This document shows, one piece after another, positions 1 to 8,182 of a DNA stretch of 16,476 nucleotides (the stretch's first letter is position 1; every line of letters begins with the position of its first letter). Origin of the DNA: an uncultured Clostridia bacterium (GTDB taxonomy: Bacteria; Bacillota; Clostridia; Christensenellales; UBA1242); contig CALWAB010000034.1 in NCBI GenBank assembly GCA_944372745.1, positions 1 to 16,476 of the forward strand. Reading direction: 5' to 3'. The position numbers and the translations under genes are program-made. The notes below the pieces were generated by a model. The model was not told the origin of the DNA and did not search any database. It saw only the letters and a program-made list of their open reading frames with translations.

Positions 1-6
1 ATTGAG

Positions 7-855
7 TTATTTAAGTAAATAAAGAATACCAATAGTGTTTTCTCCGCAATGACTTGCTATTGTAGCACCAGCAGTTGTTATATAAATGTTTTCAAATTTT
101 CCTTTTTCTTTAACTACTTTTACTGCATTTTCTAAAACTTCTTGTGAAGCAGTAGTATAAGTTATGAAACAACAATGATTATCATAATTAGGATGATTTT
201 TTAAAGCATCTTCTATATATTCGCTAATCACTTGTTCAAATTTTCCTTTGTACTTATTAATGACACCCATTTTACCATCTTGTACACCTATGCAAACTTT
301 AAGGCGGAGTAGGTTAGCACCAAATCTTTGTACAGCACTACATCTACCACCTTTATGAAGTAGTTTTAGGTTGTCCAAAATAAAAGAACATTCTACTTTG
401 TTATTATTAGCCATATTTTGAATTAATTTTGCAATTTCATTCACATCTTTACCTTCATCTGCTAGTCGTCTAGCATAAATGGCTAGGGTAGCAATACCAG
501 TAGATAAGTAACGCGAATCAATAATGTAAACATTTTTAAATTCTTCGCTAGCAATTTTTGCAAAATTATAACACGAACTCATTTCACTAGAAATAGTAAA
601 ATGAATAATAGCAGTATTGTCATTTGAATATTTAGAAAAAAATTCTTTGTAGCGTTCCACACTGACTGCTCCAGTCTTAGGTAAAATATTTTTTGTTTTG
701 ATAAAATCGAAAATTTCCTTAGTGGTGATATTTTCGCCGTCAATATAATCTTTTTCTCCTAAATTGATAGTTAAGCCTATAGTTTTAAAATTGTACTTGT
801 CAAGTAATTCCTGTGTTAAATCTATAGTGCTATCTGCAGTTATTTGAATTTTCAT
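7..855 (-). CDS. DegV family fatty-acid-binding protein
   Basis: The 282-residue length and motifs fit the DegV (EDD) family, soluble proteins that bind a fatty acid and, in some Firmicutes, hand it to the FakA kinase as FakB. Visible family features are the N-terminal ADSTIDL (residues 7-13), PKTGAVS in the place of the usual T-S-Q-P-S lipid-headgroup loop, HFTISSEMSS, the IDSRYLSTG segment, and the C-terminal-lobe signature HKGGRCSAVQRF. The start is supported by an AAGGAG ribosome site five bases upstream (861-866). No fakA-like kinase is visible in the window, so a FakB role is inference. The gene is monocistronic as far as can be seen, with its own promoter; downstream sequence is outside the window. 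Confidence 0.93.
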   Translation of the reverse strand: MKIQITADSTIDLTQELLDKYNFKTIGLTINLGEKDYIDGENITTKEIFDFIKTKNILPKTGAVSVERYKEFFSKYSNDNTAIIHFTISSEMSSCYNFAKIASEEFKNVYIIDSRYLSTGIATLAIYARRLADEGKDVNEIAKLIQNMANNNKVECSFILDNLKLLHKGGRCSAVQRFGANLLRLKVCIGVQDGKMGVINKYKGKFEQVISEYIEDALKNHPNYDNHCCFITYTTASQEVLENAVKVVKEKGKFENIYITTAGATIASHCGENTIGILYLLK

Positions 856-872
856 AAATACTCCTTTTTATA

Positions 873-901
873 ATTATACAAGTTAACAAAAAAATAAACA
901 A
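873..901 (-). promoter_or_regulatory. Promoter of the degV-family gene
   Basis: On the minus strand a -35 TTGTTT (896-901) and a perfect -10 TATAAT (873-878) are separated by 17 bases. Predicted transcription start is near 866, exactly where the ribosome binding site begins, so the untranslated leader would be only about 11 bases. Confidence 0.6.
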
Positions 902-925
902 CTAAATTAAGCACTTAACATATTA

Positions 926-1600
926 TCATTTGCTAAAATATTCTGCAAATGCTTTCACTATTAATTTTTGTCCTTCTAAATTTGGATGGATTCCATCTTG
1001 ACAGTACAATTTGTCAATATCGTATGCTTGTAAAAATTGTTGTCGTACATCCACTAAATCTGTATTCATTATGCGTGCCACTTTGCTTATTTCATTTGAA
1101 TATAATTCTTGTCTTCTATATATAATCTGTATATCACCCAAAAATGTTTCAATATTTTCTCTGTTGTTGCCTTGACAAATGAAATTAAAGTATTTTTTTG
1201 CAATAATAGGAGGAAGTGTCATAAGAATAGGGCGTATATTGTGTTCTCTTATCATTTGAACCATATCAATCAAATCGGCACTGAATTGATTTAAGTCTGT
1301 CTTAGGAAGATAATTGCCGTGCGGATTTTGAGAAACACTTTTCCAACAATAATCACTATCATTACCACCATATTCAAGTATAATAGAATCTATATTTGGT
1401 GAAGACTTTAAAAAATTTGATAGCTTTGCTTTTCCACCGTTAACACAAAGCCCCATCTTAGAACAATTTTCTATACTAATATCAAATTTCTTTTCAATGC
1501 CTTGCCAATCTACATCTTTAGATATGTGATAACGGTTATCATCCCCTAAGACAATGCCTCTTAAAATACTGTCACCAAATAATGCAATTTTTTTTGTCAT
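926..1600 (-). CDS. SGNH/GDSL-type hydrolase (lipase/esterase fold)
   Basis: A 224-residue single-domain protein with the SGNH hydrolase blocks in order: block I GDS with nucleophile Ser11, block III GGND (78-81) supplying the oxyanion-hole Asn80, and block V DGIH with catalytic Asp202 and His205. Family members hydrolyse esters of lipids, acylated sugars or peptidoglycan substituents; the substrate here cannot be told. There is no signal peptide or lipobox, so it is probably cytoplasmic. The start has an AGGAG site seven bases upstream (1608-1612). It is followed 70 bases later by the degV-family gene on the same strand, which has its own promoter. The -35 of its own promoter lies back to back with the DUF1836 promoter. 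Confidence 0.92.
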   Translation of the reverse strand: MTKKIALFGDSILRGIVLGDDNRYHISKDVDWQGIEKKFDISIENCSKMGLCVNGGKAKLSNFLKSSPNIDSIILEYGGNDSDYCWKSVSQNPHGNYLPKTDLNQFSADLIDMVQMIREHNIRPILMTLPPIIAKKYFNFICQGNNRENIETFLGDIQIIYRRQELYSNEISKVARIMNTDLVDVRQQFLQAYDIDKLYCQDGIHPNLEGQKLIVKAFAEYFSK

Positions 1601-1632
1601 AAAATATCTCCTATAATCTAGTTTTCAATACT

Positions 1633-1661
1633 ATATTACACGCTTTTCAAAAAAATGTCAA
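1633..1661 (-). promoter_or_regulatory. Promoter of the SGNH hydrolase gene
   Basis: Minus-strand consensus -35 TTGACA (1656-1661) and -10 TAATAT (1633-1638) with a 17-base spacer. Predicted start is near 1626, giving a leader of about 25 bases containing AGGAG. Confidence 0.7.
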
Positions 1662-1679
1662 CTATTTTTATAAATATGT

Positions 1680-1708
1680 TTGTAATAATTAAAAAAATAT
1701 GTTACAAT
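1680..1708 (+). promoter_or_regulatory. Promoter of the DUF1836 gene
   Basis: Plus-strand -35 TTGTAA (1680-1685), 17-base spacer, -10 TACAAT (1703-1708). The predicted start, about 1715, falls inside the GGAG ribosome site. The ATG at 1699 lies within this promoter, which argues against it as the start codon. Confidence 0.5.
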
Positions 1709-1725
1709 TGGAACGGAGAAAAGAT

Positions 1726-2331
1726 ATGGAAATAGAAAATGAGATGAGAAAATTTGAAGAAGAGTTAGGCAAATTTCACATACCACGCTATGAAGATTTA
1801 CCTGATATTGAATTATATATGGATCAAGTGGTAGCACTTTTGAACAAAAATTTGTATATTATAGCTAATAATGACAATGTAATAACACCTTCAATGGTCA
1901 ATAATTATGTAAAATTTGGATTGATTCCTGCTCCTGTGGGGAAGCGTTATACGCGTAAACATTTATGTTATATGACAGCACTGTGTTTTTTGAAACAAAT
2001 TTTGAGTATGAATGAGATAAAATTGCTTGTCACTCATCAATTAAAGTATTCAACTGAATTAGATTTGTATAACTTATTTTGTACTGAACTAGAAAAATCT
2101 TTCAAAAATTGTAGTAGTTTTGATCCACATCAACCAACATTATGTGATGAAAAGGTACATTGTTTAATATATTGTGCTAAAGCAATAGCATACAAATTGC
2201 ACGCACAAAAATATATACAAATTATAAATACCGCTAGTGAGTTTGAAAAGAAAGTCGACAAAAAGAATATTGACAAAAAAAATACTGATAAAAATAAAGA
2301 TGCAAAAAAAGAAACAACAACAAAAAAATAA
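1726..2331 (+). CDS. DUF1836 family MerR-like DNA-binding protein
   Basis: The 201-residue product carries the DUF1836 signature: HIPRYEDLPDIELYMDQV near the N-terminus, then a helix-turn-helix segment (ITPSMVNNYVKFGLIP, GKRYTRKHL) resembling MerR-type recognition helices, then a helical region with FLKQILSMNEIKLLV. The family is found in Firmicutes (for example YkrK of Bacillus) and is presumed regulatory; targets are unknown. The last 30 residues are almost only Lys, Asp, Asn and Thr, a disordered basic tail. I chose the ATG at 1726 rather than the in-frame ATG at 1699 because a CGGAG site sits eight bases before it and the upstream ATG overlaps the promoter. It lies 74 bases before thrS, which has its own promoter. 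Confidence 0.88.
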   Translation: MEIENEMRKFEEELGKFHIPRYEDLPDIELYMDQVVALLNKNLYIIANNDNVITPSMVNNYVKFGLIPAPVGKRYTRKHLCYMTALCFLKQILSMNEIKLLVTHQLKYSTELDLYNLFCTELEKSFKNCSSFDPHQPTLCDEKVHCLIYCAKAIAYKLHAQKYIQIINTASEFEKKVDKKNIDKKNTDKNKDAKKETTTKK

Positions 2332-2349
2332 TACAATTGTGTAATATAA

Positions 2350-2378
2350 TTGATTTATCTATAACATTGTGGTATAAT
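2350..2378 (+). promoter_or_regulatory. Promoter of thrS
   Basis: -35 TTGATT (2350-2355), 17-base spacer, perfect -10 TATAAT (2373-2378). Predicted start is near 2385, so the leader is only about 20 bases with GAGAGG as ribosome site. There is no room for a T-box leader. Confidence 0.7.
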
Positions 2379-2405
2379 GAATGAGTTAAAAGAGAGGAAT
2401 AAAAA

Positions 2406-4139
2406 ATGGCAGATATAGAAACGATAAGACATTCTATGGCACACCTTATGGCGTATGCTGTACAGGAATTGTATAAGGATGTCAAATTTGGAATAGGTCC
2501 AGCAATAGAAAATGGTTTTTATTATGATTTTGATGTAGAGAAACCATTTGAGCCAGAAGACCTTGAAAAAATTGAAAATAAGATGCGTGAACTCGTCAAA
2601 CAAGATTGTGAATTTGAAAGAATTGTTTTGACAAGAGAACAAGCGTTAGATATGTTCAAAGACCAACCTTATAAAGTGGAATTAATCAAAGAACTTCCTG
2701 AAGGGGAAGAAATCACAGCGTACAGATGTGGGAATTTTGTAGATTTATGTCGTGGCCCACATGTAGAAGATTTTAAGAAATTGAGAAATGTAGCATTTAA
2801 AATTGATAGGTCATCATCAGCATATTGGCGTGGCGATGAACGCAATAAAATGTTGCAGAGAATTTATGCTTATGCTTTTGAAACAAAAGAAGAACTTAAA
2901 AATCATTTAAAATTTATTGAAGAAGCAAAAGCTCGCGACCACAGAAAATTAGGTCCACAATTAGACTTATTTATGATGGTTGACACAGCACCAGGTATGC
3001 CATATTGGTTACCAAAGGGTTGGAAATTATTTAATACACTTATAGATTTTTGGCGTGAAGAACACGAAGCACGCGGATATGAAGAAATAAGTTCACCCTT
3101 GATTAACGCAAAACAATTATGGGTAACAAGCGGACACTGGGCACATTATCGTAAAGATATGTTTTCAATAGAAGATGAAGATTTCGCAGTCAAACCAATG
3201 AATTGTCCTAATGCAATGGTAGTTTATAAGAGAAAGGTACACAGTTATAGAGATTTGCCTTTGAGATACTCTGATTGTGATGTGCTTCATAGAAAAGAAG
3301 GCTCAGGTACATTGCACGGTCTACTTCGCGTGCAAATGTTTAGACAGGACGATTCACACAACTTTATTCGTCCCGACCAAATAGAAAGCGAAATAGAGAG
3401 CATATTTGAAATAGCTGATAAATTCTATCATATATTTAATTTGACATATCGTTGTGTATTATCTACACGCCCAGATGACTTTATGGGCGACCCAGCATTG
3501 TGGGATATAGCAGAGAAGACATTAGGTGAAGTGCTTGACAAACGCTTTGGCAAAGGCGGATATGAAATCAATGAAGGTGACGGAGCATTCTATGGGCCTA
3601 AAATTGACTTGCTTATGAAAGATGCACTTGGTCGTGAATGGCAAATGGGTACTATCCAGTTGGATTTCCAATTACCAAGGAATTTTGACTTATATTATAC
3701 AGATAAAGATGGTTCTCGTCAAACACCAGTAGTTGTGCATAGAGTTATTTATGGCTCAATAGAAAGATTTATAGGGCTTTTGATTGAACACACAAAAGGT
3801 GAATTCCCATTGTGGATAAGCCCTGTACAAGTAGGTATTGTACCGGTATCCGAAGAGCAATACGACTACGCAAAAGAAGTGGCAGAAGAACTCAAACGCC
3901 ATAAAATACGCGTAGAACTAGATTTAAGTGACAATGGTATGGGAGCTAAGGTTAATAACTTTAGAAAAATGAAAACCCCATATACAGTAATCTTGGGCAA
4001 TCAAGAAATAGAAAATCATAGCATATCATTAAAAATCCGTGGTGGTAAACAAATAAATAATATACCTATGGAAAAATTCGTAAGAGTACTTGATAAACAA
4101 ATTTTAGATAAGACATTTGATTTGATAGAAGAATTTTAA
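2406..4139 (+). CDS. thrS: Threonyl-tRNA synthetase lacking the N-terminal TGS domain
   Basis: Charges tRNA-Thr with threonine in the cytoplasm. It starts directly in the editing region: H9-S-M-A-H13 is the HxxxH motif and FVDLCRGPHV the second editing-site signature. The class II core follows: MNCPNA with the zinc-binding Cys, FRQDDSHNF (motif 2) and YGSIERF (motif 3), then the C-terminal anticodon-binding domain beginning near WISPVQVGIVPV. The length is 577 residues, against about 640 for the usual bacterial enzyme; the missing part is the TGS/N1 domain. Truncation by a wrong start is excluded, because an in-frame TAA (2400-2402) sits immediately before the ribosome site and ATG. It is followed by a terminator and then the P-type ATPase gene. 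Confidence 0.97.
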   Translation: MADIETIRHSMAHLMAYAVQELYKDVKFGIGPAIENGFYYDFDVEKPFEPEDLEKIENKMRELVKQDCEFERIVLTREQALDMFKDQPYKVELIKELPEGEEITAYRCGNFVDLCRGPHVEDFKKLRNVAFKIDRSSSAYWRGDERNKMLQRIYAYAFETKEELKNHLKFIEEAKARDHRKLGPQLDLFMMVDTAPGMPYWLPKGWKLFNTLIDFWREEHEARGYEEISSPLINAKQLWVTSGHWAHYRKDMFSIEDEDFAVKPMNCPNAMVVYKRKVHSYRDLPLRYSDCDVLHRKEGSGTLHGLLRVQMFRQDDSHNFIRPDQIESEIESIFEIADKFYHIFNLTYRCVLSTRPDDFMGDPALWDIAEKTLGEVLDKRFGKGGYEINEGDGAFYGPKIDLLMKDALGREWQMGTIQLDFQLPRNFDLYYTDKDGSRQTPVVVHRVIYGSIERFIGLLIEHTKGEFPLWISPVQVGIVPVSEEQYDYAKEVAEELKRHKIRVELDLSDNGMGAKVNNFRKMKTPYTVILGNQEIENHSISLKIRGGKQINNIPMEKFVRVLDKQILDKTFDLIEEF

Positions 4140-4165
4140 AAAAGTATGTTAAGTAGCTTAAAAAG

Positions 4166-4210
4166 ATGCATTTAGCGTCCTATTTTGAACTTTAAGTGCA
4201 TAAAATAGGA
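4166..4210 (+). promoter_or_regulatory. Two interleaved hairpins upstream of the P-type ATPase terminator (possible attenuator)
   Basis: Stem 1 pairs 4166-4174 with 4193-4201 (one G-U pair). Stem 2 pairs 4178-4186 with 4202-4210 (TCCTATTTT with AAAATAGGA). The 5' arm of stem 2 lies in the loop of stem 1, and its 3' arm overlaps the first three bases of the terminator stem at 4208. The three helices cannot all be complete at once, so an alternative-fold switch is possible. Regulation is inference; only the complementarity is seen. Confidence 0.35.
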
Positions 4211-4236
4211 GAGTATAGAATATTCTCCTTATTTTT
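4208..4236 (+). terminator. Rho-independent terminator after thrS
   Basis: Stem GGAGAGTAT (4208-4216) with ATATTCTCC (4220-4228), including one G-U pair, a three-base loop and a U-rich tail TTATTTTT (4229-4236). It separates thrS from the P-type ATPase gene, which shows no convincing promoter of its own. Confidence 0.75.
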
Positions 4237-4262
4237 AAAACTTTATATTTTAGGGGATTTTA

Positions 4263-6971
4263 ATGAAAAAGAAAGTCGAAAATGAATTGACGCAAGAGAA
4301 ATCTTTAGAGGAAAAACCTAAAGAAGAAAAAGAAAATGTAGAGGAAATAGCATCTACCGAAGCACCCAAAGAAGTAGAGAAAAAGAAAGCGTCAAAGAAA
4401 CCAACTTCGCATAAAAAAGAAGAAGATGTTTCACAAAGCGAAGAAGTTAAAGTAGAAGATGAAAATGATGCAGGAGATGGTGTATCATTGCAAACATTTT
4501 TTACTAAGAAAACGGAACGCCAAGTCAATAAACTAAAAAGAAAGAAAACATTTAGTTATGAGAATGCGAAAAGATACAAACCTAAAGCCGACAAGGGCTT
4601 GAGTCTTGAGCAAGTCCAAGAGCGTATAGACAACGGGTATGTAAATCTGGTACATGATAAAAATAAGAAAACATACCTTCAAATTTTCTTAAAAAATATT
4701 TGTACATTCTTTAACTTATTGTGTCTTGTCGTGGCAGTATCACTCATAGTGGTAGGGGCATTTGATAATATATTCTTTATGGTTATTATCATAGCAAATA
4801 CATTAATTGGTATTATACAAGAAATCCGTGCCAAGCACACTATGGAAAAAATATCGCTCGTGACCGCCCCGACAGCATTGGTTGTCCGTGAGGGCAAAAA
4901 GTACGAAGTCCCAGTTCGAGAAATAGTGCTTGACGATATTATAATGTTTTCATTAGGTAAACAAATTAGTGCCGACTGTGTCATAATCTCAGGTGAAGTA
5001 GAAGTCAACGAAAGTTTGCTTACAGGCGAAAGCAATTCTATAAAAAAGAAAGCAGGCGACCGCTTGTTGAGTGGAAGCTTCATAGTCAGTGGCGAATGTG
5101 TAGCACGAGCAGACAGCGTAGGCGATGCTAGTTATTCAGCACAGTTGTCCGCTAAGGCAAAAGAATACACAAGACCTAAATCAGACCTTATGAAAAGTAT
5201 GCGTGTTATCATAAGCGTAATAGGTGTAATCATCATACCTTTAGGCATTTTGATGTTATACAATAACTATATGCAAGTGGGCGGAGAGAGTATGGAAACC
5301 ATCAAAAAGACCGCAGGTTCAATCATTGGAATGATACCAGCGGGGATGTTCCTACTTACAAGCGTGGCCCTTGCTGTAGGTGTCATCAAACTTGCATCAA
5401 AAAGAACATTGGTACAAGATTTGTATGGCATAGAAATGTTGTCGCGTGTCAATGTGCTTTGCCTAGATAAAACAGGTACGATTACAGATGGTACAATGGT
5501 CGTCACAGAAGTTGAACCACTCAATAAAAATTTGTCACATACAGAAATGACAAAAATAATGGGTTCAATGATGACAGAATTAGGCGAAAATAATGCCACA
5601 TCACGAGCCTTGTTAGATTATTTTGGTAAAAATGATGCTTATAAAATTACTGCTAAATTGCCATTTTCAAGTTCAAGAAAATTGTCTGCAGTGTCATTTT
5701 CAAATGGTAATACCTATATTATAGGTGCGTCCGAATTTGTGCTTGACGAAGTGTCAAAGGAAATAGAAGACAAAGTCAAAGATTATGCAAAACAAGGTAA
5801 GCGTGTCATTTTGCTAGCAAAAGTCAAAGGCAAAATAGACAAAGAAAATGTGCCAAGCGGAGCAAAACCATTAGCATTAATTGCTATTGAAGATAGAATA
5901 AGAGAAAATGCACCAGAAACATTGCGTTGGTTCCAAGACAACGATGTAGATTTAAAAATTATATCAGGTGATAATCCTATCACAGTTAGTGAAATTGCAA
6001 AACGCGTGGGCGTACCAAATGCAAATAAGTATATCAATTTGTATGGCTTGTCAGATCAACAAGTCATAGATGCAGCCGACAAGTATACAGTCTTTGGTAG
6101 AGTTACTCCAGAACAAAAGAGTGTGCTTGTCAAGGCTCTAAAACAAAAAGGGCATAAAGTGGGAATGACAGGTGACGGCGTCAATGATATTCTAGCCCTT
6201 AAGGAAGCAGACTGCTCTATAGCAATGGCTAGCGGAAGTGACGCTACAAGAAATGTCAGCAGTCTAGTATTATTGGATAGCAATTTCTCATCAATGCCAG
6301 ATATAGTGGCAGAAGGTAGACGCGTTGTCAATAACATTACAAAATCTTCATCACTATTCTTGACAAAGACTTTCTTCACAATATTGCTATCAATATTGTG
6401 TCTAGCACTTGCAATCAGTTATCCGTTTACACCAAATTCAGTGTTATTGCTTGAAATGTTTGCAATAGGAATACCATCATTCTTCCTAGCATTGCAACCT
6501 AATAAAGACCCAATACGAGGTAACTTCCTAGTTAACCTGATAGTGAAGTCGATACCGGGAGCAATACTATTGGTATTAAACTTCGTATTTTGTTATATAT
6601 TCGACATAACCTATGGGGACGGCACGCATTATGAAACAATGGCAAGTATAGCAATCACATTCTCAGGCTTAATACTATTGCTTCGAGTATGTAGATCGCT
6701 TGATTCATATAGACTTACGCTATTTGGGGCAATGTTTGTGCTGTGTGTCACGGCATTGCTAGTCATCCCACAATCTTTCTTTGGCCATGTAGATATAGAC
6801 TTCCAAAGTATGCTATTCATACTATGCGTAGTAGAATTTGGCTTCTTGTGGTTAATTAAACCTAATACACCACCTAAAGAATTAAGGCAAAAGAATAGGA
6901 AACTAGAGATGCGAATAGGGGAATTGGAAGAACAGAAATTCATATATTTAGAAAAATTAAAAAGATTTTAA
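4263..6971 (+). CDS. P-type cation-transporting ATPase, CtpE-like
   Basis: A 902-residue membrane pump with all P-type ATPase signatures: actuator TGES (254-257), phosphorylation motif DKTGT with Asp402, and hinge GDGVND (637-642). The FLTKT and FLALQPNKDP segments in the C-terminal membrane part resemble the CtpE group (calcium transport in mycobacteria); the ion here is unproven. The TM4 ion-site motif reads I-P-A-G-M (Pro359-Met362), lacking the Glu of the P-E-G-L motif of Ca2+ pumps. Residues 1 to about 115 form a Lys/Glu-rich, probably disordered tail before the cation-ATPase N domain (LSLEQVQERIDNGYVN), and the C-terminus ends in a short charged coiled-coil-like helix. The start has AGGGG six bases upstream. 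Expression may depend on readthrough of the thrS terminator. Confidence 0.93.
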   Translation: MKKKVENELTQEKSLEEKPKEEKENVEEIASTEAPKEVEKKKASKKPTSHKKEEDVSQSEEVKVEDENDAGDGVSLQTFFTKKTERQVNKLKRKKTFSYENAKRYKPKADKGLSLEQVQERIDNGYVNLVHDKNKKTYLQIFLKNICTFFNLLCLVVAVSLIVVGAFDNIFFMVIIIANTLIGIIQEIRAKHTMEKISLVTAPTALVVREGKKYEVPVREIVLDDIIMFSLGKQISADCVIISGEVEVNESLLTGESNSIKKKAGDRLLSGSFIVSGECVARADSVGDASYSAQLSAKAKEYTRPKSDLMKSMRVIISVIGVIIIPLGILMLYNNYMQVGGESMETIKKTAGSIIGMIPAGMFLLTSVALAVGVIKLASKRTLVQDLYGIEMLSRVNVLCLDKTGTITDGTMVVTEVEPLNKNLSHTEMTKIMGSMMTELGENNATSRALLDYFGKNDAYKITAKLPFSSSRKLSAVSFSNGNTYIIGASEFVLDEVSKEIEDKVKDYAKQGKRVILLAKVKGKIDKENVPSGAKPLALIAIEDRIRENAPETLRWFQDNDVDLKIISGDNPITVSEIAKRVGVPNANKYINLYGLSDQQVIDAADKYTVFGRVTPEQKSVLVKALKQKGHKVGMTGDGVNDILALKEADCSIAMASGSDATRNVSSLVLLDSNFSSMPDIVAEGRRVVNNITKSSSLFLTKTFFTILLSILCLALAISYPFTPNSVLLLEMFAIGIPSFFLALQPNKDPIRGNFLVNLIVKSIPGAILLVLNFVFCYIFDITYGDGTHYETMASIAITFSGLILLLRVCRSLDSYRLTLFGAMFVLCVTALLVIPQSFFGHVDIDFQSMLFILCVVEFGFLWLIKPNTPPKELRQKNRKLEMRIGELEEQKFIYLEKLKRF

Positions 6972-7020
6972 AAAATTGCTTATAAATTTTAATATTTATA
7001 TTTTGATTATAATAAAAATA

Positions 7021-7062
7021 AAAGAGTATAAACTAAATGCAAACTTAGGATATACTCTTTTT
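7021..7062. terminator. Bidirectional terminator between the P-type ATPase and fic
   Basis: AAAGAGTATA (7021-7030) pairs with TATACTCTTT (7051-7060), with an inner CTAA/TTAG helix in the loop. T-rich tails follow on the plus strand (TTTTTGTTGTT) and on the minus strand (TTTTATTTTTATT). It lies between the convergent ATPase and fic genes, so it can serve both. Confidence 0.75.
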
Positions 7063-7108
7063 GTTGTTAGCAATGTAGGATAATGAGATATTGTCGTAAT
7101 GTATTATT

Positions 7109-8158
7109 TTAGTTGTTCTTTTTAGTATAAAAAGTATTTTTACCTGCACCATGTTTATCTAATTTATTTTCGTCCACAAGTTTTTTAAGTGATTTTTCAA
7201 TAGATTTTACACTTAGACTTGGGCACAATTCAATTATTTGAGATTTTTTAAATTTGCCAATGATTGTAAAAATTGCTTTTTTAACCATTTCTAATGCAGA
7301 ATTGTTATTAAATATTATGTCAACTCTTTCTTCAAAATCTCTATAAGCAGAAATAATTGTTCCAAGCAAATATTTTATAAAGCACTCTGGATCATCTTTG
7401 CCTTCGTGCCAATCTTTTTGAGATTGTTCGAGTGCATCATAATATAAATTTTTGTTTTTAGCTATTTTTGATTCAAGTGAGATGTATTTACCAATTATAT
7501 AACCACATCTATATAGAAGTAGAGTGGTTAGTAGCCTACTCATTCTTCCGTTGCCATCTAAAAATGGGTGAATACACAAAAAGTCGTGTATAAAAATTGG
7601 TATCAAAATAAGCGGATCGACATCACCTTTTGCTACGGCTTTATTAAACTCTTGGCAAATACTTTCAATAGCAATAGGCGTTTCAAAAGGAGATAATGGC
7701 GTAAAAATTGTATAAGTTCTTCCATTTGGATATGTGTTACTTATATAGTTCTGAACATTTTTGAATTTTCCTCCAATGGCTTTTGAAGAATGGCTAAACA
7801 GCATTTTATGAAGTTGTAAAATATAATTTGGAGTTATTGGAATATAATCATAATTATTATGAATAACATTTAGAACATCTCTATATCCAGCAATTTCTTC
7901 TTCATCTCTAGTTTTGGGGGTTGTTTTTTCGTTAATGAGTTGTTTTAATCTTGTGTTTGTTGTTCTTATACCTTCAATTTCGTTTGAAAATTCTGTGCTT
8001 TGTATCTTTGCAATTTCAACTAGTCTATCAAGTTCTTGTGGTTTTTGCTGTAAGAACAATTCTTGTTTTGCCTTGTGTTCGTGAATTTGTGATACATATC
8101 CAATTATTTCATTATCCCATTTTGTATCCTTTAGTATACTATAATCAAAAATTCTCAT
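7109..8158 (-). CDS. Fic family protein (putative AMP-transferase) with winged-helix C-terminus
   Basis: A 349-residue protein with the complete Fic active-site motif HPFLDGNGR (197-205), the catalytic His197 and the nucleotide-phosphate-binding Gly/Asn/Arg residues all present. Fic enzymes usually transfer AMP from ATP to Tyr/Ser/Thr of target proteins. An N-terminal inhibitory helix motif S58-x-x-x-E62-G63 (SNEIEG) is present, as in class II self-inhibited Fic proteins, so no separate antitoxin is needed. Residues about 285-349 look like a winged helix (IFTIIGKFKKSQIIEL...LSVKSIEKSLKKLVDENKL), common in this subgroup and possibly DNA-binding. The start is supported by AAGGAG ten bases upstream. 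Its promoter is overlaid by an operator-like repeat, suggesting tight control or autoregulation. Confidence 0.93.
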   Translation of the reverse strand: MRIFDYSILKDTKWDNEIIGYVSQIHEHKAKQELFLQQKPQELDRLVEIAKIQSTEFSNEIEGIRTTNTRLKQLINEKTTPKTRDEEEIAGYRDVLNVIHNNYDYIPITPNYILQLHKMLFSHSSKAIGGKFKNVQNYISNTYPNGRTYTIFTPLSPFETPIAIESICQEFNKAVAKGDVDPLILIPIFIHDFLCIHPFLDGNGRMSRLLTTLLLYRCGYIIGKYISLESKIAKNKNLYYDALEQSQKDWHEGKDDPECFIKYLLGTIISAYRDFEERVDIIFNNNSALEMVKKAIFTIIGKFKKSQIIELCPSLSVKSIEKSLKKLVDENKLDKHGAGKNTFYTKKNN

Positions 8159-8182
8159 TATAATATTACTCCTTAAACATTA

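Noticed and set aside
1699..1725. Upstream in-frame ATG as start of the DUF1836 gene
   Set aside because: It overlaps the predicted -10 and has no ribosome site; ATG 1726 has CGGAG at good spacing.
2332..2405. T-box riboswitch upstream of thrS
   Set aside because: The spacer is 74 bases with the promoter in its middle, and no T-box consensus is visible.
4140..4262. yybP-ykoY (Mn2+) riboswitch before the P-type ATPase
   Set aside because: The conserved G-rich core of that class is not seen; only the alternative hairpins described are supported.
4679..5083. Minus-strand ORF of 134 residues inside the P-type ATPase gene, and similar ones at 5267-5599, 5783-6037, 6056-6379 and 6629-6943
   Set aside because: All lie fully antisense to a strongly supported gene; no ribosome sites or family motifs.
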